From positions 1 to 14,743 of the forward strand of contig CAJOPQ010000130.1 of NCBI GenBank assembly GCA_905236445.1: a stretch of DNA of 14,743 bases, in the 5' to 3' direction. The stretch's first letter is position 1, and each line of letters starts with the position of its first letter. Under the pieces are notes generated by a model that was not told the origin of the DNA, ran no database searches, and saw only the letters and a list, made by a program, of their open reading frames with translations. This DNA comes from an uncultured Clostridia bacterium (GTDB lineage Bacteria; Bacillota; Clostridia; Christensenellales; UBA1242). Positions 1 to 6,238 of this stretch are shown here, piece by piece. Made by a program: the position numbers and the translations under genes.

Positions 1-636
1 AAATTGGCCTATATAACTGATCAATACCTTGAGATGATCAAAGATGTTGACAAACTTGATCTTGAGTATGCAAGTGATTTCATAGTTATGGCTAGCGAAT
101 TGATTGAGATTAAGAGCAAATCACTTCTACCATCTAACGAACAACAAGAAGATGAAGAAGATCCGGAAGCGCTTCTTAAGATGAGATTGAAAGAACATGA
201 ACTTATGAAGGAAATGAGTTTGAAGCTTGGCGAATTGGAGAATAACGATGTCTTTTATAAGAATCCAGAACCTGAGGCTGGCAAGTATAGAGTCGTAATT
301 AAAGATATGCAACTTGATGCATTGCTTGATGCTTTTACTAAATTTATGCTCAAAAATGTAAAAAAAGAAGTTGAAGAGATAGACACCAAGCAGATTGTTA
401 AGGAGAAATATACAGTAGAGCAGAAAATATCGAACATTAAAGATGCATTGCTTATTAAGAAAAGGATAAAGTTTAGCGAATTGATGTCTTCTACAACATC
501 AAAAAATGAGATAGTAACGACATTCATGGCTCTATTAGAACTACTTAAATTGCAAACAATCAAGGTTCAACAAAATGGAATGTTTGAAGATATTGATATT
601 ATAAGTAACGAGGATAAAGATGGAGAATTTGAGTAA
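1..636 (+). CDS. scpA: Segregation and condensation protein A, 5' end missing
   Basis: ScpA is the kleisin subunit of the SMC-ScpAB condensin complex. It bridges the heads of the SMC dimer and is needed for chromosome compaction and segregation. The frame is open from base 1, and the first visible residues (KLAYITDQYLEMI) match the segment that lies some 30-40 residues into normal ScpA proteins, so the true start is upstream of the window. The in-frame TTG at base 4 is not a credible start. The visible part holds the helical N-terminal segment with the IEIKSKSLLP stretch, an acidic middle (EDEEDPEALLKMRL) and a C-terminal winged-helix region (KFSELMSSTTSKNEIVTTFMALLELLK) that would bind the SMC head. 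It overlaps scpB by 17 bases, which suggests translational coupling. Family assignment is firm. Confidence 0.93.
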   Translation, partial: KLAYITDQYLEMIKDVDKLDLEYASDFIVMASELIEIKSKSLLPSNEQQEDEEDPEALLKMRLKEHELMKEMSLKLGELENNDVFYKNPEPEAGKYRVVIKDMQLDALLDAFTKFMLKNVKKEVEEIDTKQIVKEKYTVEQKISNIKDALLIKKRIKFSELMSSTTSKNEIVTTFMALLELLKLQTIKVQQNGMFEDIDIISNEDKDGEFE

Positions 637-1366
637 CATTATTGAGGCAATACTATTTGTCTCTGGAGATGGTGTGGCATTTAGCGACATTGCAGAAAAG
701 TTGGAAGTTGATATTGCTGATGTTAAAGAGGCTGTCCAGCAATTGCAACAAGCCAAGAGAGAATCTAATGCGGGTGTTCAGGTGGCGATATTTAACGACA
801 AGGCACAACTGAGATCGAATGAGGAATTTGTTGACCAGATTGCTGTTGTGCTTAATCCTATAAGGGAACGTGCACTGACCAGAACTGTGCTTGAGGTATT
901 AGCAATTATTGCATATAATCAGCCAATAACTAGAATGGAAATAGAGTCTATGAGAGAGTCTAAGAACTGTGATTATGCTGTTAATGCACTGCTGGAGAAT
1001 AATCTGATTGAAGTTGTAGGCAGAAAAGACACAGTTGGAAAACCATTAGAATTTGGGACAACAGATAATTTCTTAAAGAAATTCGGTCTGCAAAATATAG
1101 GGGAACTTCCAGAATATGAGGAATTGTTAGAGAGAATTCAAGTTATCAAAGATCAATATAGCAAAGAGGATTCTAGTCTATTTAATTTCAATAATATCCC
1201 AGATCAACTCGAAAATGGCGATATTGGTATCGAGGTCACCAAAGAAGAAGAGGTGGAAGAAATAGATAATCTAATAGAGCCTGAGAATGAAGAAAAATTC
1301 TTAGAAGAATTAAGTAAATTAGAGTATGACACCGATTTTGATTCTGATGATGTTGATTTTGTTTAA
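620..1366 (+). CDS. scpB: Segregation and condensation protein B with long acidic tail
   Basis: ScpB forms a dimer of tandem winged-helix domains that binds the kleisin ScpA in the SMC condensin complex. The 248-residue product has the family core in residues 1-160. Clear marks are NQPITRMEIES (100-110), VVGRKDTVGKPLEFGTTDNF (132-151) and the following FGL. The ATG at 620 lies inside the end of scpA, so the two subunits are probably made in a coupled way. Unusual is the C-terminal tail: residues 201-248 contain 21 Asp/Glu and only 3 Lys. B. subtilis ScpB is about 197 residues, so roughly 50 residues are extra. The tail is likely disordered. A terminator follows directly. Identity is firm; the role of the tail is unknown. 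Confidence 0.95.
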   Translation: MENLSNIIEAILFVSGDGVAFSDIAEKLEVDIADVKEAVQQLQQAKRESNAGVQVAIFNDKAQLRSNEEFVDQIAVVLNPIRERALTRTVLEVLAIIAYNQPITRMEIESMRESKNCDYAVNALLENNLIEVVGRKDTVGKPLEFGTTDNFLKKFGLQNIGELPEYEELLERIQVIKDQYSKEDSSLFNFNNIPDQLENGDIGIEVTKEEEVEEIDNLIEPENEEKFLEELSKLEYDTDFDSDDVDFV

Positions 1367-1392
1367 AAATCTTTTATTACATATACTAATAG

Positions 1393-1419
1393 AAAGACTA
1401 TACAAAATAGTCTTTTTTT
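1393..1419 (+). terminator. Rho-independent terminator of scpAB
   Basis: An 8-bp stem (AAAGACTA at 1393-1400 pairing with TAGTCTTT at 1408-1415) with a 7-base loop runs into a T tract ending at 1419. It lies 26 bases after the scpB stop codon. Confidence 0.85.
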
Positions 1420-1473
1420 ATGGGAAAATTGTATATAAAAATAAATATTAAATCATATTTTTATATAAAATGG

Positions 1474-1502
1474 TTGCAAAAATTTAACCAATTATATATA
1501 AT
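1474..1502 (+). promoter_or_regulatory. Sigma-A-type promoter for yloU-fakA
   Basis: A -35 box TTGCAA (1474-1479) and a perfect -10 box TATAAT (1497-1502) are separated by exactly 17 bases. The site lies after the scpAB terminator and about 54 bases before the yloU start codon. It would drive the yloU-fakA pair. The background is very AT-rich, so a chance -10 match is possible, but the exact spacing supports it. Confidence 0.7.
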
Positions 1503-1541
1503 TATTTTGTAATATTAGTAGTGTGCTAAGTATAAAAAATT

Positions 1542-1547
1542 GGAGGG
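1542..1547 (+). promoter_or_regulatory. Ribosome binding site that fixes the yloU start
   Basis: GGAGGG lies 8 bases before the ATG at 1556. This favours that ATG over a TTG at 1523 in the same frame, which would add 11 residues and has no such site. Confidence 0.8.
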
Positions 1548-1555
1548 AAAAGATT

Positions 1556-1903
1556 ATGGCTGTAAAGACATCTAATGCATATGGCAAGATTACCATTGAT
1601 GATAATGCTATAGCGTGTGTTACTGCACACATTGCAAGAGAGTGCTATGGCGTAATTGATTTGTCAGGTCAGGGCTTCTCTGGCTCTTTTAACTCTGCTA
1701 ATACTAAGGCATTCACTAGAGGTGTTAAGATAAAAACGTTGGGAAATAGAATATACATTGACATTGATGTAATATTGAAGTTCGGTGTATCAATCTCAAC
1801 GGTTACCGATAATATTAAGAGTTCGATTAAGTATGGTGTTGAGAAGTTTACGGGAATGATTACTGATTCGGTCAACATCAATGTTATAGGTGTGCGTGTA
1901 TAA
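1556..1903 (+). CDS. yloU: Asp23/Gls24 family protein (YloU-like)
   Basis: This 115-residue protein belongs to the Asp23/Gls24 family (formerly DUF322), small alpha/beta proteins linked to envelope stress and, in staphylococci, to membrane-anchored complexes. The family pattern is visible: an N-terminal strand GKITIDDNAIACVTAHIARE, the CYGVIDLSGQ stretch, then VKIKTLGNRIYIDIDVILKFG and the C-terminal VNINVIGVRV strand. There is no signal peptide or membrane segment. The start at 1556 is set by the preceding GGAGGG. The gene lies 54 bases before fakA, the same order as yloU-yloV in B. subtilis and many other Bacillota, so the two are probably co-transcribed. The biochemical role of YloU itself is not well established. 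Confidence 0.9.
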   Translation: MAVKTSNAYGKITIDDNAIACVTAHIARECYGVIDLSGQGFSGSFNSANTKAFTRGVKIKTLGNRIYIDIDVILKFGVSISTVTDNIKSSIKYGVEKFTGMITDSVNINVIGVRV

Positions 1904-1957
1904 ATTATATAATGATATGCGTTCGCGATTGTGGTTTTAAAGGAGCAAAAAATTTAC

Positions 1958-3610
1958 ATGCAAAAGAATATAAATAGCGTTATGTTTAGGAAAATGCTTA
2001 ACGCAAGTGCTAAAATCCTAGACGAGAATAAGAAATTAGTGGATTCATTAAACGTTTTTCCTGTGCCAGATGGAGATACAGGAACGAATATGAACTTGAC
2101 ATATAACAGTGCAATTAAGGAAGTAAATAATTGTTTGGACAACTCATTTGCTAGCATTAGTGAGAGTCTGGCAAAAGGTGCCTTAAGAGGTGCTAGAGGT
2201 AACTCTGGAGTTATCTTGTCTCAGATACTTAAGGGTATGAGTACAGTCTTGGCTAAGGTAGAGGAGAATATAACTACTAAGATATTTGCTAAGGCATTGG
2301 TTGAAGGATCTAATGTAGCATACAAGGCAGTAACTAAGCCTAAGGAAGGCACAATCCTTACAGTAATTAGAACAATGGCAGAATCTGCCACAAGGACAGC
2401 AAGGAAGGTAAGCGATTTCGAAGAATTCTTCGCTATTGTGCTTAAAGATGCAGAGTTTATATTGCAGCAGACACCAGAAATGTTACCTGTATTGAAGAAA
2501 GCAGGAGTCGTTGATGCTGGTGGAAGAGGACTTATTATAATCTTCACAGGCATGCAGAGAATTATTAATGGTGATGAGGAACTTGATGTATCTGTCGAAG
2601 AGATGATTAATAATGTTGCTCAGGCGTCTAATTCTAATGATGTGTATATCAACTTGGAGAATTTGGCAGATATTGAATTCGCTTATTGTACAGAATTTAT
2701 GATTGCCCACATGAAGAAAAAGACAACTGAGAGTGATATAGACAAATTAAGAGAAAATCTGATGAATATTGGCGACTGTGTTGTATGTATTGGTGACTTG
2801 CAACTAGTTAAAGTGCATGTACATACTAACGAGCCTAATATTGCTCTTGGCTATGCGTTAGAACTTGGCGAAATTATCAATATCAAGATTGAGAACATGG
2901 TGGAGCAAAATAGAGAATTGAAGAGAATGAGAAATCAACAACAAGAGAATTTGAAAGAATTTGGTATTGTTGCTGTTGCTCCTGGTGAGGGTATTGCAAA
3001 TGTCTTCAAAGACCTGCTTGTCGACAATATTATCGAGGGTGGACAAACAATGAATCCAAGTGCCGAAGATATTGCAAAAGCAGTAGATAAAGTTCCTGCC
3101 AGAAATGTTTTTGTTTTGCCTAATAATAAGAATATTGTACTTGCTGCAGAGCAGGCAAAGAATCTGACTAACAAATATATCTATGTTATTCCAACTACTT
3201 CAGTGCCAGAAGGTATTTCTGCAGTTCTTGGGTTTAATGCCGAAGGCTCATTAGATGAGAATATGGAAGCTATGATGAGTGGAAAAGATGCTGTTATTTC
3301 TGCTTCTGTAACATATGCTGTTAGAACTACACATGTTGATGGATTTGACCTAAATCAAGGCGATATTATAGGCCTAGACAACAAAGGCATTATAGCCAAA
3401 GGTACACTTGTTAAGGATACAGTAATGCAACTGCTAGATAAGTTAGTTACTCAAGATGCTGTTAATATAACAATGTTCTATGGCAAAGATGTTCAAGATG
3501 AAGAGGCAGAAAGTTTGCTCAAGGAAATTGAGGAAAAATACCCTGATTGTGATATTACACTTCTTCCTGGTGGACAACCTGTATATTATTACATCATTTC
3601 TATAGAATAA
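1958..3610 (+). CDS. fakA: Fatty acid kinase ATP-binding subunit (DhaL/YloV type)
   Basis: FakA phosphorylates fatty acids held by a FakB (DegV-type) partner to give acyl-phosphates for phospholipid synthesis. The 550-residue product has the normal size and layout. The N-terminal DhaL kinase domain shows the metal-binding motif PDGDTGTNM (residues 37-45, with D38 and D40), the nucleotide-binding RGARGNSGVILSQ (77-89) and DAGGRG (186-191). A middle domain includes YCTEFMIAH, and the C-terminal domain ends in the typical GGQPVYYYIISIE. I chose ATG 1958 because AAAGGAG at 1939-1945 precedes it; the spacing of 12 bases is long. A GTG at 1931 lies upstream of that site and is less likely. No fakB is seen in the window. 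It follows yloU and ends at a strong terminator. Confidence 0.93.
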   Translation: MQKNINSVMFRKMLNASAKILDENKKLVDSLNVFPVPDGDTGTNMNLTYNSAIKEVNNCLDNSFASISESLAKGALRGARGNSGVILSQILKGMSTVLAKVEENITTKIFAKALVEGSNVAYKAVTKPKEGTILTVIRTMAESATRTARKVSDFEEFFAIVLKDAEFILQQTPEMLPVLKKAGVVDAGGRGLIIIFTGMQRIINGDEELDVSVEEMINNVAQASNSNDVYINLENLADIEFAYCTEFMIAHMKKKTTESDIDKLRENLMNIGDCVVCIGDLQLVKVHVHTNEPNIALGYALELGEIINIKIENMVEQNRELKRMRNQQQENLKEFGIVAVAPGEGIANVFKDLLVDNIIEGGQTMNPSAEDIAKAVDKVPARNVFVLPNNKNIVLAAEQAKNLTNKYIYVIPTTSVPEGISAVLGFNAEGSLDENMEAMMSGKDAVISASVTYAVRTTHVDGFDLNQGDIIGLDNKGIIAKGTLVKDTVMQLLDKLVTQDAVNITMFYGKDVQDEEAESLLKEIEEKYPDCDITLLPGGQPVYYYIISIE

Positions 3611-3628
3611 TACATAATAAGACAAATT

Positions 3629-3666
3629 AAGACAAATAACTTATATTGGTTATTTGTCTTTTTTTT
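3629..3666 (+). terminator. Rho-independent terminator after fakA
   Basis: A 12-bp perfect stem (3629-3640 with 3649-3660) with an 8-base loop is followed by a run of T to 3666. It lies 18 bases after the fakA stop and separates the yloU-fakA unit from the spoIIA operon. Confidence 0.92.
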
Positions 3667-3702
3667 GTATACTTGGTGTAGATATTAATTTTGAAATATA
3701 TC

Positions 3703-3710
3703 AAGGAGGA
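3703..3710 (+). promoter_or_regulatory. Strong ribosome binding site for the GTG start of spoIIAA
   Basis: AAGGAGGA lies 8 bases before GTG 3719. It supports a GTG start, since no ATG is found between this site and the conserved start of the protein. Confidence 0.8.
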
Positions 3711-3718
3711 AAGTTGTC

Positions 3719-4027
3719 GTGGAAATTGTTGCAAATATAGATAACCGAGTGCTTCATATACAGCTTAGTGGAGAATTAGATGAATATAGCGCTACTTATT
3801 CGAGAAAGAAGTTAGACGAAATTTTTAGTCTGACAGGATACACAAAAGTCATAATTGATATGTCAAACTTGACTTTTATGGACTCGACTGGAATTGGAGT
3901 ATTGATTGGAAGATATAAGAAGATAAAATCAGAAAATAAACAGATTTATATTGCTAATCCAAACAAACAAATAGAGAAAATTTTTAAAATGAGTGGCATT
4001 TATGAAATTATGCCAAAAATTAGTTAA
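3719..4027 (+). CDS. spoIIAA: Anti-sigma F factor antagonist SpoIIAA
   Basis: SpoIIAA is the anti-anti-sigma factor of the sigma-F partner switch. In its unphosphorylated form it binds SpoIIAB and releases sigma-F in the forespore; SpoIIAB inactivates it by phosphorylating one serine. The 102-residue product is a complete STAS domain. The conserved segment VIIDMSNLTFMDSTGIGVLI (44-63) contains S56, which aligns with the phosphorylated serine (Ser58) of B. subtilis, and the GELDEYSA stretch (18-25) is also typical. It starts with GTG behind a strong ribosome binding site. It is the first gene of the spoIIAA-spoIIAB-sigF operon, with 17 bases to spoIIAB. The promoter must lie between the fakA terminator and about 3702. 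I could not see a clear sigma-H or sigma-A match there. Confidence 0.95.
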   Translation: MEIVANIDNRVLHIQLSGELDEYSATYSRKKLDEIFSLTGYTKVIIDMSNLTFMDSTGIGVLIGRYKKIKSENKQIYIANPNKQIEKIFKMSGIYEIMPKIS

Positions 4028-4044
4028 AAAAGGGGGAAAATAAT

Positions 4045-4494
4045 ATGATAACTAACGAAATGAAGCTACGATTCAAAGCATTAAGTTCTAATGAAAGTTT
4101 TGCAAGAGTGTGTGTATCAGCATTTATAGCGTCAGCGAATCCAACATTAGACGAACTGGGTGATATTAAGACTGCAGTTAGCGAAGCTGTAACTAATTGT
4201 GTTGTCCATGCCTATCCTAAACAGGAGCTGGGTGATATAGAATTATATGCAAGCATTGATAACAATAAAATATATATAAGCGTAACCGATTATGGTTGTG
4301 GAATAAGTGATATTGAGAAGGCAAAACAACCATTCTTCACTTCAAAACCTTCTTGTGGACGTAGTGGTATGGGATTTACAGTAATGGAAGGATTCATGGA
4401 CGAATTGATTGTTACATCAGAAGTTAATAATGGCACAAAAGTAGAAATGACAAAGGTGTTGGGTGAGATGACTGAAGAATTGTGTGGGGTATAA
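4045..4494 (+). CDS. spoIIAB: Anti-sigma F factor and serine kinase SpoIIAB
   Basis: SpoIIAB holds sigma-F inactive before septation and is the kinase that phosphorylates SpoIIAA. The 149-residue product has the GHKL ATPase fold. The N box reads SEAVTNCVVHAYP (46-58, with E47 and N51), the G1 box is TDYGCGI (81-87) and the G2 region GRSGMGF (105-111). The N-terminus (NEMKLRFKALSSNESFARV) closely follows B. subtilis SpoIIAB. The start is ATG 4045 behind AAAGGGGG (spacing about 6). The stop codon is separated by one base from the sigF ATG, so the anti-sigma factor and its target are probably made in a coupled ratio. Confidence 0.96.
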   Translation: MITNEMKLRFKALSSNESFARVCVSAFIASANPTLDELGDIKTAVSEAVTNCVVHAYPKQELGDIELYASIDNNKIYISVTDYGCGISDIEKAKQPFFTSKPSCGRSGMGFTVMEGFMDELIVTSEVNNGTKVEMTKVLGEMTEELCGV

Positions 4495-4495
4495 T

Positions 4496-5218
4496 ATGTA
4501 TGATAATAGCGAGGTCTATGAACTAGTATTAAAAGCAAAAAATGGTGACAGTGAAGCTAAAGAAAAACTCTTAAATTATAACTCACCACTTATTAAAAGT
4601 GTAATAAAGCGATATATTGACAAAGGTCTAGAATATGATGATTTGTATCAATTAGGCAGTTTGGGGTTTTTAAAAGCGATTAACAATTTTGACGAAAGCT
4701 TTGGTGTTAAATTTAGTACCTATGCAGTTCCTATGATAGCAGGTGAAGTAAAGAGATTCCTTAGGGACAATGGCATTATTAAAGTTTCTAGAAGTGTAAA
4801 AAGCCTAAATATGCAAATCAGTAAGTTTGTAAGCGAATTCGTCAATACTCATAATACAACTCCCAATATTGATGTTATTGCTAGTCAGTTCAATATTACG
4901 CCTCAAGAAGTTGTATTTGCCATGGAAAGTAGCAAAAAACCTCTGTCTCTATATACTGTTGTTAATGAAGATGATGACAGCAAAAATATATGTCTTATTG
5001 ATAAAGTTGAGGCAGATAATATAGACAACGATATGGATTTATTTCTAGTCTACAAAGAAATAAAACGCTTACCTAAAAGGGAACAAAAAATAATTATGCT
5101 AAGATATTTTCGAGATATGACGCAGAAAGAAATAGCAGATGAGTTGGGTGTTTCTCAAGTGCAAATAAGTAGATTGGAAAATAAAATAATTAAGAAATTG
5201 CAAGATAGAGTAAAATAA
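4496..5218 (+). CDS. sigF: RNA polymerase sporulation sigma factor F
   Basis: Sigma-F is the first forespore-specific sigma factor. The 240-residue product is a group 3 sigma-70 family protein. Region 2 includes YDDLYQLGSLGFLKAINNFD (47-66) and KFSTYAVPMIAGEVKRFLRD (72-91). Region 3 follows with KVSRSVKSLN and the NTTPNIDVIASQFNITPQEV helix pair, and region 4 has REQKIIMLRYFRDMTQKEIA (195-214) with the helix-turn-helix up to VSQVQISRLENK. I chose ATG 4496, one base after the spoIIAB stop; a GTG at 4484 in the same frame is less likely. The call of sigma-F over its close relative sigma-G rests mainly on the spoIIA operon context. A terminator follows directly. Confidence 0.95.
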   Translation: MYDNSEVYELVLKAKNGDSEAKEKLLNYNSPLIKSVIKRYIDKGLEYDDLYQLGSLGFLKAINNFDESFGVKFSTYAVPMIAGEVKRFLRDNGIIKVSRSVKSLNMQISKFVSEFVNTHNTTPNIDVIASQFNITPQEVVFAMESSKKPLSLYTVVNEDDDSKNICLIDKVEADNIDNDMDLFLVYKEIKRLPKREQKIIMLRYFRDMTQKEIADELGVSQVQISRLENKIIKKLQDRVK

Positions 5219-5252
5219 AAATATTGAGTTCGTTATTGCTCAATATTTTTTT
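5219..5252. terminator. Terminator between convergent sigF and tcdA, probably two-way
   Basis: A 10-bp stem (AAATATTGAG at 5219-5228 with CTCAATATTT at 5239-5248) has a T tract on the plus strand to 5252. On the minus strand the same hairpin is followed by TTTTTATTTTA, so it can also end tcdA transcription, whose stop codon is 58 bases away. Confidence 0.82.
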
Positions 5253-5310
5253 ATTTAAAATGAAATAGTTCAAGATTGACAAATATATGTAATTAATTGA
5301 CAAAAAACTA

Positions 5311-6027
5311 TTACTTAATGTCAATAATTTGTTGAATTACATATTGTGCTATTAATAAGCCTGCAATTGCTGGGCAGTAAGAGATGCTTGCTGGACAATG
5401 CCTTCCGTGATGTTCTTCTACTATTGTTGTTTGAGCAATTGTAGGGGAGTATAGAACTGTTAGTTTTGGTATATTCAACTCTTTGCACTTCTTTCTTATA
5501 ATTTTTGAGACCTTGCAATTTTTTGTCTTGTAAATATCTTCTATTATAAAATTGGTTGCATCTAGCCTGTTGCCTGTTCCCATGCATGATATTAGTTTGA
5601 CGTGCTTATCGTTACATTGTTCAATTATTTTGAGTTTTGCCGAAATTGTGTCTATAGCATCTATGACATAGTCATAATTATTAAATTGAAATGAATTAAT
5701 ATTCTCATCTGATACAAACATTTTGTAGCCATTAATTATTATATCGCAATTGATATCTTTTGCTCTTTCTATGGCGACATCTACTTTGTGTTTTCCTATA
5801 GAATTGGTTGTGGCAAGAATTTGTCTATTCATATTTGATAGGCTAAATACATCGTTGTCTACTATGTCTATATATCCTACGCCTGCTCTAACTAATGCCT
5901 CTAGTACATATCCACCAACGCCACCAAGGCCAAATAACAATATTCTGCTGTTTTTTAGTTTAGTATAATTATCTTCTCCAATAAGAGCGATTTCCCTTGT
6001 AAAAATTTCTCTTTCCATAACCGACAT
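5311..6027 (-). CDS. tcdA: tRNA threonylcarbamoyladenosine dehydratase (TcdA/CsdL), E1-like
   Basis: TcdA uses ATP to convert t6A at position 37 of tRNA to its cyclic form, ct6A. The 238-residue product shows the family pattern: the nucleotide-binding glycine loop FGLGGVGGY (32-40), the acidic strand DIVDNDVFSLSNMNRQ, the YVIDAIDTISAK segment and the TcdA-typical LISCMGTGNRLDAT. The C-terminus SISYCPAIAGLLIAQYVI is also as expected. I chose the ATG at 6027 because GAGG (complement of 6034-6037) sits 6 bases before it; a longer frame to 6081 would start inside a terminator hairpin. It has its own promoter, nested in that terminator. It is convergent with sigF and is a housekeeping gene with no obvious link to the neighbouring sporulation operons. 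ThiF and HesA are related but lack this C-terminal pattern. Confidence 0.9.
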   Translation of the reverse strand: MSVMEREIFTREIALIGEDNYTKLKNSRILLFGLGGVGGYVLEALVRAGVGYIDIVDNDVFSLSNMNRQILATTNSIGKHKVDVAIERAKDINCDIIINGYKMFVSDENINSFQFNNYDYVIDAIDTISAKLKIIEQCNDKHVKLISCMGTGNRLDATNFIIEDIYKTKNCKVSKIIRKKCKELNIPKLTVLYSPTIAQTTIVEEHHGRHCPASISYCPAIAGLLIAQYVIQQIIDIK

Positions 6028-6052
6028 AAATATCCTCAATTGTTTTTCTAGA

Positions 6053-6081
6053 ATTATACAAAAAAATAAAGCACAAGTCAA
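6053..6081 (-). promoter_or_regulatory. Sigma-A-type promoter of tcdA, nested in a terminator
   Basis: On the minus strand TTGACT (complement of 6076-6081) and TATAAT (complement of 6053-6058) are 17 bases apart. Transcription would start near 6046 and give a leader of about 20 bases that contains the GAGG site. The -35 box overlaps the loop and the 3' arm of the terminator at 6060-6094. Confidence 0.65.
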
Positions 6082-6094
6082 TTAGCTTGTGCTT
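6060..6094 (-). terminator. Terminator of the lipoprotein and small-ORF unit
   Basis: A 9-bp perfect stem (AAGCACAAG, 6086-6094 and 6069-6077 on the minus strand) with an 8-base loop is followed by TATTTTTTT. It lies 15 bases after the stop of the small ORF at 6110 and marks the end of a transcript coming from the lipoprotein gene. Confidence 0.88.
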
Positions 6095-6109
6095 GCTTTT
6101 CTTACATTA

Positions 6110-6220
6110 TTAATCTATATAATCTTCATCGTTAACATAGTCTATTGCAGCTTCTTCCAACATATCATAACGTTGTTTGTAATAACTATCTTTTAGCATT
6201 TCATAAATATCTCTATTCAT
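6110..6220 (-). CDS. Small acidic, tyrosine-rich protein of 36 residues, unknown
   Basis: A short frame begins with ATG at 6220 and ends with TAA at 6110-6112. It is well framed: AAGAGG lies 8 bases before the ATG, the start is 18 bases after the stop of the lipoprotein gene, and a strong terminator follows 15 bases after its own stop. The protein begins MNRDIYEMLKDSYYKQRYDM and ends in VNDEDYID. It has 6 Tyr and 11 Asp/Glu against 4 Lys/Arg. It has no Cys, no signal peptide and no hydrophobic segment, and is likely a short amphipathic helix with an acidic end. I do not recognise a family. It is probably co-transcribed with the lipoprotein gene. Evidence for translation is only the layout and the ribosome binding site. 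Confidence 0.7.
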   Translation of the reverse strand: MNRDIYEMLKDSYYKQRYDMLEEAAIDYVNDEDYID

Positions 6221-6228
6221 ATTTATTA

Positions 6229-6234
6229 CCTCTT
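6229..6234 (-). promoter_or_regulatory. Ribosome binding site of the 36-residue ORF
   Basis: AAGAGG on the minus strand lies 8 bases before ATG 6220, in the gap after the lipoprotein stop codon. It is the main evidence that the small frame is translated. Confidence 0.7.
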
Positions 6235-6238
6235 TTAA

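Noticed and set aside
3667..3702. Promoter of the spoIIA operon: TTGGTG and TATATC, or GTATA as a sigma-F-like -35
   Set aside because: The TATATC box touches the ribosome binding site, so the transcript would start within it. The GTATA has no matching sigma-F -10. No clear sigma-H element was found.
5276..5304. TTGACA on the plus strand in the sigF-tcdA gap as a promoter
   Set aside because: No -10 box lies at 16-18 bases, and the region downstream is the end of tcdA on the other strand, with no plus-strand gene to drive.
5750..5968. Plus-strand frame of 72 codons inside tcdA
   Set aside because: Antisense shadow of a strongly conserved gene, with no similarity or start signals of its own.
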